This document shows, in pieces, positions 17,234 through 25,851 of a stretch of DNA of 64,000 nucleotides. The stretch is from CAYWJA01 sp964458485 (GTDB taxonomy: Bacteria > Patescibacteriota > Gracilibacteria > UM-FILTER-43-11): positions 1-64,000 of the forward strand of contig CAYWJA010000003.1 of NCBI GenBank assembly GCA_964458485.1, written 5' to 3'. The translations under genes and the position numbers were made by a program. The stretch's first letter is position 1. Every line of letters starts with the position of its first letter. The notes beneath the pieces were generated by a model. It saw only the letters and a program-made list of their open reading frames with translations. It made no database searches and was not told the origin of the DNA.

Positions 17234-18882
17234 TAAACCTCCTTTAAATAACACTTTTCACAGTATACAACCTCAGGTCTATTAGGTGAATAAGTAGTTT
17301 TAATAGGCGTTGAGCAATTATTACATTCCCGATCATAAATATCCCTTCTATTCCTTAAATCCATTCTAGCTATCCTTCTGCACATAAAACATTTCCGAGG
17401 TATGGGTAATAACTGCTCTTTGTAAAAATTTAATTCCTGTTCAATTATTTTGTAATTCTTTTTGCAATTATTGCATGCAAGTACTTCATTAATAATATTC
17501 TCGTCAACATCATTAATATCATCCGGAATTTCTTTTAAAGTTTCTTGCCCTATGGTGCCTGGTAAATCCTCCTCCCATTGCCAACCATTTTTAAGAACTT
17601 CTTCTTTTGTTTTTGGATACCACAACTGAGCAGTTGTTTCATTATAAGCGGATGGGCTATATTTAATAGGTAAAAACTCACCCCACTCGCCATCTGATTT
17701 CATTTTTTCAATTATTTTCTTTTCTAGATCATAATATTCAGATTTAGAATACTGCTTATTCAGTATGCAATATTTATTATGATTTAATTGTGTACACCCA
17801 AAGCAATTATGACTTGTAAAACAATCTATGCAATAGGTAAGGTCGGACACTTCCCAAAGAGATGCATAGCAAAAATGTAAATTATAAGCATTGGTTCCTA
17901 TCATTGAGGAGTCATAACAAAGCTCTGCCCCAACACCATATTGATAAATATCCATACAATACTTAACTCCGAGCTGCATCTGCGTACAATACTTAGAATG
18001 TTCAATGTCACTACAATCAAAACAATTAATCGCATCACGAGTGTTATACAAATGATCTCCAAAACTATTCTCACAATTAATCATGCGAAGAGCCTTCTTT
18101 GGCATTTTTAAAAAGAAATCTTTTGCGAGTTTTTTACATTTTTGGGCACCTAAATAAGTATTTGTATTAAATTTGGTTAAAAATTCATTGTAATCATTTT
18201 TTGAATATTCTGTATTGTTAATATAGTAGCGTTTATTTCTAAGGCCTGTGCATCCAAAACAGTCCCTACAGTCATTACAATCTTGCAAAAAGAAACCATC
18301 ACTGCAATTTGAACAATCCTGACACCAGGATAAATTATAGCAATCTTTTATATCTACACATTCATAGCAGAGTTCGGAGCTGTGGCAGTAATGATTATCA
18401 ACACAGTTCTTAGACTTCTTTATTCCATATCCGTAATAACAATCCTCAGCAAATGTAGAATGAAAAAGCATATAACAATTTTTTTCCTGCCCCGCATGAT
18501 GAGTATAATCGCTATTCTCATTACTAACATCAGTAGATACACAGCAGTGAGGAACCTCTAGTTCTAGTTCGTGAATTTGCTCCATGAAGGAGCGAGTAAA
18601 ATCAATATTTCTGCCATATTCCAAAGGATTCCTTTTATCACTCCACCAACAATCCACGCAATAGATAGGTCGAGGATTTTTTGGGTGAAATTGAGTAATT
18701 ACTTTTTTGTTACAAAGCTCACATTTATTTGGATACAACATCATCTCATTTACCCATGACATCCTTCTCATTTCACGACATTTAGAACACCAGGTTGGTG
18801 CGGGTACATCTATTTTTTTATAAAACTCCCGATCCCTATCGGTTATTCCAAACTTAGTATTACACTGTTTACAATTTCGCAT
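17230..18882 (-). CDS. Cys-solenoid/zinc-ribbon paralog 8 (550 aa), all four ribbons intact
   Basis: The only copy with every ribbon complete: ribbon 1 (CKQC, CSKCREMRR), ribbon 2 (CELC...YCVDCW), ribbon 3 (CNNC...CFMCRR) and ribbon 4 (CNNC...CEKCYLKEVY). It may therefore be closest to the ancestral form. Block II parses into eight 12-mers ending CFTSHNCFGCTQ then LNHNKYCILNKQ. The end of its start codon is 3 bp from the stop of paralog 9, so 10, 9 and 8 are probably one transcript. Confidence 0.87.
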   Translation of the reverse strand: MRNCKQCNTKFGITDRDREFYKKIDVPAPTWCSKCREMRRMSWVNEMMLYPNKCELCNKKVITQFHPKNPRPIYCVDCWWSDKRNPLEYGRNIDFTRSFMEQIHELELEVPHCCVSTDVSNENSDYTHHAGQEKNCYMLFHSTFAEDCYYGYGIKKSKNCVDNHYCHSSELCYECVDIKDCYNLSWCQDCSNCSDGFFLQDCNDCRDCFGCTGLRNKRYYINNTEYSKNDYNEFLTKFNTNTYLGAQKCKKLAKDFFLKMPKKALRMINCENSFGDHLYNTRDAINCFDCSDIEHSKYCTQMQLGVKYCMDIYQYGVGAELCYDSSMIGTNAYNLHFCYASLWEVSDLTYCIDCFTSHNCFGCTQLNHNKYCILNKQYSKSEYYDLEKKIIEKMKSDGEWGEFLPIKYSPSAYNETTAQLWYPKTKEEVLKNGWQWEEDLPGTIGQETLKEIPDDINDVDENIINEVLACNNCKKNYKIIEQELNFYKEQLLPIPRKCFMCRRIARMDLRNRRDIYDRECNNCSTPIKTTYSPNRPEVVYCEKCYLKEVY

Positions 18883-18885
18883 AAT

Positions 18886-20535
18886 TTATTTCAGACTTTC
18901 TACATAACAAGGCTCACAATAAACTTTCTCCGGCCGATCAGTTAAATAAGTTGTTTTAATTTCAACTTCACATTTATCACATTTCCGATCAACAAGTATG
19001 CGTGAATTTCTCATATCAAAACGATTTTTATGGCGACAATAGAAACATTTTTTAGTGATTGGTACACCTTGCTGCTTACAAAACTTTAATTCGTGTTCAA
19101 CTATTTTATAATTACGGGAACATTTTTCACATGCAAAAAGTTCATTACAAATAGATTGATCTGCCTCCTTGCTATCGTCTGGTACCTGAGCTGTTGCTGG
19201 TAAATATTCTTTCTCATCTTTTTCGCGCCATTTGTAACCCCTTTTAATAACTTCTTCTTTTGAAAGCGGCATAAACTCCTGAGCTAGAGTTTCATTATAG
19301 GCAAAATCTGAATATTTCTCCGGGAAAAACTGCCCCCACTCACCTGTCTTTTTCATATATTCAATTATTTTTGGTACTAATTCTTCATATTCCTCTTTAG
19401 TATATTGCTTATTAAGGATGCAGTATTTTTTTCTTACCAAACCCATACAACCAAAACAATATTGGCTAAAATTACAGTAAGAACAGTAATCTAAATCATG
19501 AGATTCGCTAAAAGACAGTGTGCAGAATCTCATTTGCTGTACGTTATAGCCACTATAAGCACAATAATATAGTGACTGCACTTTATCTCCGCATTCATCG
19601 CAATCCATACAATCTTTGGAATCTCCAAAAGAGCGAGTGAAATATTTACAATCCCAAAGCTCCATAGAATCGAAACACTCTTCTGCATTTTTAGAATAAG
19701 TTAAATAATCTCCTGTTACATTTTCATTCTGAATTCCGTGCATGTATTTTTGTGGAAATTGCAATTTGAATTTATCCCAATCATTCATATATTTTTGTAA
19801 TTCTGAATGTTTAGATAGGCTATTTATTAACTTCTCAAAAGTTTCTTTATCGTATTTTTTATTGCATATGAAATATTCTTTATTTTTTAAATTACTGCAC
19901 ATAAAACAATGTTTACAGCCAATACAGTTCTTTAAAAATGCACTATTACTGCAATTATCACAATCCTGAGAATATTTAAGGTTATAACATTTAACGCAGT
20001 CAATGGATTCATAACAAAGCTCACATTCTTTCAGGCGATAATTATCCATACAGTTTTTTGACTTATTAACCCCCATGCTAAAATAACAATCCCAGTTAAA
20101 ATCAGAATCAAAAAGCATATAACAATTTTTGTTGTAGCCTGCATAATTTGTATATTCTGCATTTTCATCAAACTGGAATCCTGTATGTAGGTTTGGCCTT
20201 GGTACTTTGCTGGCCATTTCGTACCATTGCTCAAAAAATGGGCGGTTAAAATCAAATTCCTGCCCAAAATCTACAGCATCCCATTTGTCCAAATCCCACC
20301 AGGCAGGTTGATTATATACTTTTAATGGGCTATCTGGATGATAAGCGGAAATTATCATATCTCCGGTTGCATCACACTTACGTTTATATAGATTAATTTG
20401 ATTAGCATTAATCATGCGTTTGCGTTGGCGGCAGTCCGGACAAAACTCCGGTGCCGGAACTTTTACTTTTGCGTAATATTCCCGGTCTTTGTCGGTTATT
20501 TGGAATTTTATAGAACATTGTTTGCAGTTTTTCAT
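18886..20535 (-). CDS. Cys-solenoid/zinc-ribbon paralog 9 (549 aa)
   Basis: Ribbon 1 is intact (CKQC, CPDCRQRKR). Ribbon 2 is lost (CDATGDMI). Ribbon 3 is complete (CEKC...CFYCRH). Ribbon 4 has its Cys but an altered end (CEPCYVESLK instead of CYLETVY). It is the sister of paralog 11: both have FDENAEY/FNENSEY followed by NYAGYNKNCYM, MELWDCKYF and SDFAYNETLA. The pair flanks paralog 10, so the duplication involved more than one gene or was followed by rearrangement. It lies 6 bp from the paralog 10 stop. Confidence 0.86.
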   Translation of the reverse strand: MKNCKQCSIKFQITDKDREYYAKVKVPAPEFCPDCRQRKRMINANQINLYKRKCDATGDMIISAYHPDSPLKVYNQPAWWDLDKWDAVDFGQEFDFNRPFFEQWYEMASKVPRPNLHTGFQFDENAEYTNYAGYNKNCYMLFDSDFNWDCYFSMGVNKSKNCMDNYRLKECELCYESIDCVKCYNLKYSQDCDNCSNSAFLKNCIGCKHCFMCSNLKNKEYFICNKKYDKETFEKLINSLSKHSELQKYMNDWDKFKLQFPQKYMHGIQNENVTGDYLTYSKNAEECFDSMELWDCKYFTRSFGDSKDCMDCDECGDKVQSLYYCAYSGYNVQQMRFCTLSFSESHDLDYCSYCNFSQYCFGCMGLVRKKYCILNKQYTKEEYEELVPKIIEYMKKTGEWGQFFPEKYSDFAYNETLAQEFMPLSKEEVIKRGYKWREKDEKEYLPATAQVPDDSKEADQSICNELFACEKCSRNYKIVEHELKFCKQQGVPITKKCFYCRHKNRFDMRNSRILVDRKCDKCEVEIKTTYLTDRPEKVYCEPCYVESLK

Positions 20536-20541
20536 AATCTA

Positions 20542-22179
20542 TTAATTTAAAAATTCTAAATAGGCTTCTTCACTATATACGATTTCCGGACGATCAGGTG
20601 AAAAAGTAGTTTTAAATATCTTGCCTGTTTTAGGGCAGGTGCGATCATAAAGCTTATAAGGCTTTCTCCATTTTAAACGCTCATTATGTCTAACTTCCGG
20701 GCATAATCTTGGAATTGGCAAGTTAAGCTTACGATAAAACGCAAGTTCAGATTTAATAATTCGATAATTCTTACCAGTTTCTTCGCAGGCTAAGGTCTCA
20801 TTTATAATATCATCCGAAACCTCATTAATATCATTCGGAATATTATATATTTGCTTTTGATATTCAGATTCATTACGATATCTCCATTTCCAACCACGAT
20901 TAATAACTTCTTCTTTTTTTAATGGAAAATTTTCATAAGCCTCTGTGTCGTTGTAAGGAAAAGGTGAAAATTTTGATGGAAAAAATTCTCCCCACTCCCC
21001 AGTTAACTTCATGTGTTTGATAATTTTTGCTTTCAAATTTTCAAATTCCTCTTTTGAATATTGTTTATTCAATATGCAATATTTAGCATGCTTTAAGCTC
21101 ATACATCCAAATATATTGCTGCAATTATTCATACAACTGTCGGAATAAAACACATCACTGCCCTCATATGAGTTTACATTACCAATGGAATTAAAAGGCA
21201 TGGGAACACATTCACAATTTTCATAGCCCAAATCACCTGATCCATAAGTGCAATCATAAGCATTTTTAAGATCAAAAACTCCTAAGATAAATTTACAATC
21301 ACGGGCGTTTCGGAGCATGTAACATTCCTTACAATTCATTGTATCAGTTAAAAAATCACCTGTAGAATCCATTACTGTACCCCTCTTTCTCATGGGTGGG
21401 TAAATAGCCTTTTGAATAATCGTGGCAAAATGTTGCTTGGCCTGCTTTAAGTTGGAATAAGATGACACAGGATATTCTTTGATTTTTTCAAAATACTCTT
21501 CTTTGCTATAAGGCTTATTGGCAATATGATATTTTTTATTGCGCAACCCCCAGCACATAAAACAATTCATACAATTACGACAATCCAGAAGAAAGGCTGA
21601 ATCCGAACATTCTGATGAAAAATAAATAAATTTACTACTATGAATTTTTTGTGAAAACACAGCTTCGTAAGTTAACTCACATAAATCGATCATTAGATTA
21701 TCAAGACTATCTTTAGAATTAGTAACCGCCGTACCGTACATACAATCGCGGTTGTAATCGGATGAAAAAAGTAAATAACAATCTTTTAAATTAGATACAC
21801 AATTAGTATATTCGCTGTTTTCAATCTTGCTTTGAATAAATCCCATATGAGGAACGACTTGCTGTAATTCATAAAATTGCTCAAAAAATGGACGGCTAAA
21901 ATCAAAATCCCGACCGTACTTAAAAGGATCCCATTTATCACTCCACCACTCCCCTACGCCATAAACAGGAAATGTCACATTTTCATCATAAATCGAGACA
22001 ATTTGGCGTCCGGAAAGATCACACTTACGTTTAAATAAATTACGCTCATTCCGCCAGGTCATACGACGTTGCATTCTGCAGTCTGGGCAAAATGTAGGCT
22101 CTGAAACTTTTACTTTCGCGTAAAATTCCCGATCTTTATCGGTTATTTGGAACGGTGATTTACATTGGGCACACTTCAT
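20542..22179 (-). CDS. Cys-solenoid/zinc-ribbon paralog 10 (545 aa), C-terminal ribbon lost
   Basis: The most degenerate copy in metal ligands. Ribbon 1 is intact (CAQC, CPDCRMQRR), but ribbon 2 (CDLSGRQI), ribbon 3 (CEETGKNYRI, LCPEVRH) and ribbon 4 (CPKTGKIF, then YSEEAYLEFLN where others have YCEKCYLETVY) have all lost the second Cys of the knuckle and most distal ligands. Surrounding residues (TTFSPDRPEIVY) are well kept, so the fold seems retained without zinc. Solenoid I is also Cys-poor. The frame is intact, so this looks like divergence rather than decay. Confidence 0.85.
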   Translation of the reverse strand: MKCAQCKSPFQITDKDREFYAKVKVSEPTFCPDCRMQRRMTWRNERNLFKRKCDLSGRQIVSIYDENVTFPVYGVGEWWSDKWDPFKYGRDFDFSRPFFEQFYELQQVVPHMGFIQSKIENSEYTNCVSNLKDCYLLFSSDYNRDCMYGTAVTNSKDSLDNLMIDLCELTYEAVFSQKIHSSKFIYFSSECSDSAFLLDCRNCMNCFMCWGLRNKKYHIANKPYSKEEYFEKIKEYPVSSYSNLKQAKQHFATIIQKAIYPPMRKRGTVMDSTGDFLTDTMNCKECYMLRNARDCKFILGVFDLKNAYDCTYGSGDLGYENCECVPMPFNSIGNVNSYEGSDVFYSDSCMNNCSNIFGCMSLKHAKYCILNKQYSKEEFENLKAKIIKHMKLTGEWGEFFPSKFSPFPYNDTEAYENFPLKKEEVINRGWKWRYRNESEYQKQIYNIPNDINEVSDDIINETLACEETGKNYRIIKSELAFYRKLNLPIPRLCPEVRHNERLKWRKPYKLYDRTCPKTGKIFKTTFSPDRPEIVYSEEAYLEFLN

Positions 22180-22281
22180 AGGATGTAGGATTGTAGGATG
22201 TAGGATTGTAGGGTTTGGAATTATATATTTTTCCTACGTCCTACATGCCTACAAGCCTACAGGCCTAGTAAACAGTTTCAA
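22175..22281. repeat. Duplicated TGTAGG-type spacer (identical to 10915-11021)
   Basis: Second copy of the spacer seen between paralogs 4 and 5, here between 10 and 11. The identity continues into the shared 3' codons (CCTAGTAAACAGTTT) of paralogs 5 and 11. Confidence 0.85.
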
Positions 22282-23908
22282 GATAGCACTTCTCACAATA
22301 CACCTTCTCTTGCCGATCAGTTGAATAAGTCGTTTTAATATCAACACTACACTTATCACATTTACGATCAATAATTTTTCGTGGATTTCTCATGGCAAAT
22401 CTATGAGCATGACGACAATAAAAGCATTCTTTGGGGATTGGCACACCCTGTTCTTTATAAAATTTTAATTCTTGTTCAATTATTTTGTAATTACGAGAAC
22501 ATAACTCGCAGGCAAAAAGTTCATTACAAATAGATTGATCCGCTTCTATGCTATCATCTGGAATCTGAGAAGTAGCTGATAAATATTCTTTTTTATCAGG
22601 ATCACGCCAACGATAACCGGTAGCCAAAGCCTCTTCTTTTGTAAGCGGGAAATATTCATGAGCTAAAGTTTCATTATAGGCAAAATCTGAATATTTTTCC
22701 GGAAAATTTTCGCCCCATTCACCATAGGTCTTCATGTGTTCAATAATCTTAGGTACAAGCTCATTATATTCTTCTTTTGTGTATTGTTTATTAAATATGC
22801 AATATTTATTTCTTATGAGCCCAGCACAACCAAAGCAATTGGAAGACCAATTGCAATACTGACAGTAATCCAAATTTGATGATTGCTGTATGCAGAATGC
22901 ATCAAATCTAAAATTCTGGATATTAAACCCACACACTGAAGATTCATATAAAAGCTCTGCATTATCTCCACATTCATCACAATCTATACAATTTTTAGCA
23001 GATCCAAAGGATCTGTAAAAATATTTACAATCCCAAAGTTCCATAGAATCATAACAATAATCTGAATCTTTTGACTGAACCAAATAATCACCTAAAACAT
23101 TTTCATTCTGAAATCCATGAGTACATTTTTGAGGATATTTAACCTTAAAATCATTCCAATTTTTCAAATATTTTTGAATTTCATAATGCCTGGATAAGCT
23201 TTTCATCAATTTTTCATAGGTTGTCTTATTGTATTTTTGATTATTAATAAAATACTCCTTATTTTTTAAATTACTGCACATAAAACAGTGCTTACACCCA
23301 ATGCAGTTTTTTAAAAAAGCGCTACTACTGCAATTATCACAATCCTGTGAATAATAAAGTTTATAAGAACGATAGCAATCCACACATTCATAACTCAGTT
23401 CACATTCTTTGCTCCGTAGGCAGTCGATAGAATTTTTGCTTTTATTTAAACCTAAAGAATAATAACAATCCCAATTAAAATCGGAATCAAAAATCATATA
23501 ACAATTCTTATTGTAACCGGCATAATTTACATATTCTGAGTTTTCGTTAAAACTAAACCCGCCAAAAAGCGCTGGCCTTGGTACGACTTTGTAAAGATCA
23601 TACCATTGCTCAAAAAACGGACGATTAAAATCGAAATCTCGTCCAAATTCCAAAGCATCCCATTTGCCACTGTACCAATATGCTTGTTTATAAACTGTCA
23701 AAGGACTATCTGGATGATAGTGGGATATTATCTCCTCTCCAGATCCATCACATTTACGTTTATAGAGGTTGATTTGATTCTGATATATAAGTCTTTTTTG
23801 TTGTCTGCAATTATGACATAGGCCAGGCTCAGGAACATACATTTTTTTGTAAAAATCTTTATCTTTGGTGGTTATTTCAAACTGTGATTTACATTGGGTA
23901 CACTTCAT
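22265..23908 (-). CDS. Cys-solenoid/zinc-ribbon paralog 11 (547 aa)
   Basis: Ribbon 1 is intact (CTQC, CHNCRQQKR). Ribbon 2 is lost (CDGSGEEI). Ribbon 3 is complete (CELC...CFYCRH) and ribbon 4 is complete (CDKC...CEKCYLETVY). Block I shows textbook 12-mers: CYMIFDSDFNWD, CYYSLGLNKSKN, a 12+6 stretch, CYRSYKLYYSQD, CDNCSSSAFLKN, CIGCKHCFMCSN. It is a close sister of paralog 9. Repeat-rich spacers of the TGTAGG family sit on both sides, which could promote exchange between copies. Confidence 0.86.
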   Translation of the reverse strand: MKCTQCKSQFEITTKDKDFYKKMYVPEPGLCHNCRQQKRLIYQNQINLYKRKCDGSGEEIISHYHPDSPLTVYKQAYWYSGKWDALEFGRDFDFNRPFFEQWYDLYKVVPRPALFGGFSFNENSEYVNYAGYNKNCYMIFDSDFNWDCYYSLGLNKSKNSIDCLRSKECELSYECVDCYRSYKLYYSQDCDNCSSSAFLKNCIGCKHCFMCSNLKNKEYFINNQKYNKTTYEKLMKSLSRHYEIQKYLKNWNDFKVKYPQKCTHGFQNENVLGDYLVQSKDSDYCYDSMELWDCKYFYRSFGSAKNCIDCDECGDNAELLYESSVCGFNIQNFRFDAFCIQQSSNLDYCQYCNWSSNCFGCAGLIRNKYCIFNKQYTKEEYNELVPKIIEHMKTYGEWGENFPEKYSDFAYNETLAHEYFPLTKEEALATGYRWRDPDKKEYLSATSQIPDDSIEADQSICNELFACELCSRNYKIIEQELKFYKEQGVPIPKECFYCRHAHRFAMRNPRKIIDRKCDKCSVDIKTTYSTDRQEKVYCEKCYLETVY

Positions 23909-24061
23909 AGGATGTAGGATTGTAGGATGTAGGATTGTAGGTACTTAATTAGGTTTGTAGGCTTGTAGGTTGTAGGCTTGTAGGCTTTTTAAATTCCTAC
24001 ATCCTACATTCCTACATCCTAAATTGACACCCTACATGCCTACAAGCCTACAGGCCTAGTA
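23909..24061. repeat. TGTAGG-family inverted repeat spacer
   Basis: GGATGTAGGATTGTAGG is repeated, then AGGCTTGTAGG variants, an AT-rich centre, then CCTACATCCTACATTCC, CCTACATGCC and CTACAAGCCTACAGGCC. This is a longer relative of the spacers at 10915 and 22175; the right end is shared with the sequence after paralog 1 (1-12). Confidence 0.8.
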
Positions 24062-25741
24062 AACAGTTTCAAGATAACACTTCCCGCATAACACTTTCTC
24101 CGGATGATCGGGTACATATGTGGTTTTTATGGCAAATGAGCATTTATCACATTTACGGTCAAAAAATTTACGTATATTTCTTTGATTAAACCGATCGATA
24201 TGGCGCTGATCTGGGTGACGACGTGGAATAGGAATATTTTGTTTTCTATAGAATTTTAATTCCAATTCTGTAATTTTAAATGGCTTTTCTGTTATTTCAC
24301 ACTCAATTGCCCAGCTTAAGATGTCATCTGGAGTATTTTTAATGTTATCCGGAAGACGATTAGCAGGAATAGTTTTGTCTACTTTCGGTGGTGGTAATTC
24401 ATAATCATCCCAGCTAGACCCTTGCTTTATAGCTTCCTCTTTTTTTAAAGGATAATATAATTGTGCTGAAGTTTTATTATATCCAAAAAGTGAAATATCT
24501 GATGGAAAAAATTCTCCCCATTCACCATTGGACTGCATGTGTTCTATAATTTGGGGGGCGAGTTTATTATATTCCTCTTTTGTATATTGTTTGTTTAAAA
24601 TGCAATAATTTTTTCTGTGCATACTGGCACAACCAAAACAATTTTTTGAACTTTCCATATACCAGCAATATATAAGGTCTGCACTGCTCTCGTGACAATT
24701 ATCACAAAAAAGTAAGTGATAACTATCCGCTCCGGAGATTGTGCACTCATAAGACTGTTGTAAATTTAAGCCATACTGATAAATGTCATAAATATTCTTG
24801 GCGCCCGTAACAACCTGATAGAGATATTTACCAGTATCCACATCCTCACAATCAAAAGAGCAATTTACATCCTTGCAATTATTCAAATAATTACCTGAGC
24901 AATTTTGTAGATTATGGCCTTGAAATTCTTTAAATGTATGATCTTTTTCAATGTCTTTTCTTTCTAGTTTATATTGTTGACACTGTTTATATGAGCCCAG
25001 ATCAATTTTAGACATTTGTTTTTCGTATTCTTCTTTTGTAAGTTGTTCATTCTTAAAACAAAATTCCTTATTTTTAAGACCTACACATAAAAAACAATGT
25101 TTGCATCCTATGCAATCCCGTAAAAATGCACTAGAGCTACAATTGATACAATCCTGGCAACCAATAAGTCCATAGCTTTTATGAACATCCACGCAATCAT
25201 AACAAAGCTCACACCCTAAATTATAAAAACCGTCTACGCAAAAAAGAGTGTGCTTAAACCCATATCCATAATAACAATCTTCACAATAATCCGCATGCAT
25301 TATTAAATAGCAATTTTTACATGAACCTGCATAATGAATGTAATCCGAATTAATATTGGTACCCTGCGTATTTAATGCTGATGTTGGTACTGCTTTTCTT
25401 AATTCCTGCATTTGCTCAAAAAATGGACGATTGAAATCAAAGTCCCGACCATAAGCAGTTGGATCCCATTTATCGCTATGCCAACACTCCCGACAGTAGA
25501 TAGGTTGCTTTCTACTTGGTGATTGCTCAGTTAAAGTTCGCTTCTTGCATAATCCACATTCCCCCGGATACAAATTCCTCTCGTTACACATAGACATCCT
25601 ACGTTGTTGTCGGCAGTCCGGACAAAATGTTGGATCTGGGATCTGACACTTTTTTCCATTAAAAATAGGGCTTATATTGTCAAAAAATTTACGATCTTCA
25701 TTGGTTACTTCAAATGATGATTTACAATGTCTGCATTCCAT
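24056..25741 (-). CDS. Cys-solenoid/zinc-ribbon paralog 12 (561 aa)
   Basis: The start is ATG at 25741 (MECRHC); upstream in-frame codons to 25783 run toward the pckA promoter and lack family similarity. Ribbon 1 (CRHC, CPDCRQQRR) and ribbon 2 (CGLC...YCRECW) are complete. Ribbon 3 is lost (CEITEKPFKI, RRHPDQRH). Ribbon 4 is complete (CDKC...CGKCYLETVY). It has the SPIFNGKKCQIP insert shared with copies 2 and 3. It is the promoter-proximal copy of the array, divergent from pckA. No strong minus-strand -35/-10 pair is obvious in the short gap. Confidence 0.85.
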   Translation of the reverse strand: MECRHCKSSFEVTNEDRKFFDNISPIFNGKKCQIPDPTFCPDCRQQRRMSMCNERNLYPGECGLCKKRTLTEQSPSRKQPIYCRECWHSDKWDPTAYGRDFDFNRPFFEQMQELRKAVPTSALNTQGTNINSDYIHYAGSCKNCYLIMHADYCEDCYYGYGFKHTLFCVDGFYNLGCELCYDCVDVHKSYGLIGCQDCINCSSSAFLRDCIGCKHCFLCVGLKNKEFCFKNEQLTKEEYEKQMSKIDLGSYKQCQQYKLERKDIEKDHTFKEFQGHNLQNCSGNYLNNCKDVNCSFDCEDVDTGKYLYQVVTGAKNIYDIYQYGLNLQQSYECTISGADSYHLLFCDNCHESSADLIYCWYMESSKNCFGCASMHRKNYCILNKQYTKEEYNKLAPQIIEHMQSNGEWGEFFPSDISLFGYNKTSAQLYYPLKKEEAIKQGSSWDDYELPPPKVDKTIPANRLPDNIKNTPDDILSWAIECEITEKPFKITELELKFYRKQNIPIPRRHPDQRHIDRFNQRNIRKFFDRKCDKCSFAIKTTYVPDHPEKVLCGKCYLETVY

Positions 25742-25792
25742 AAATTTTGATTTACAGAATATATTATACCTCTCAACAACCAAAAAAGAAAA

Positions 25793-25822
25793 TTGACTTC
25801 ATTGAAATCAAAAGAGTAGAAT
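25793..25822 (+). promoter_or_regulatory. Promoter of pckA
   Basis: TTGACT (25793-25798), an 18-bp spacer and TAGAAT (25817-25822), 29 bp before the chosen ATG at 25852. It supports the shorter start over the upstream frame. Confidence 0.6.
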
Positions 25823-25851
25823 TAGCGACGTATTCTATAATCCGATATCTC

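Noticed and set aside
10915..24061. CRISPR array suggested by regular GTAGG repeats
   Set aside because: Units are short, directly adjacent and palindromic with no unique spacers of constant length, and no cas genes are near.
25747..25851. 35-codon upstream extension of pckA
   Set aside because: It contains the promoter and has no similarity to PckA N-termini.
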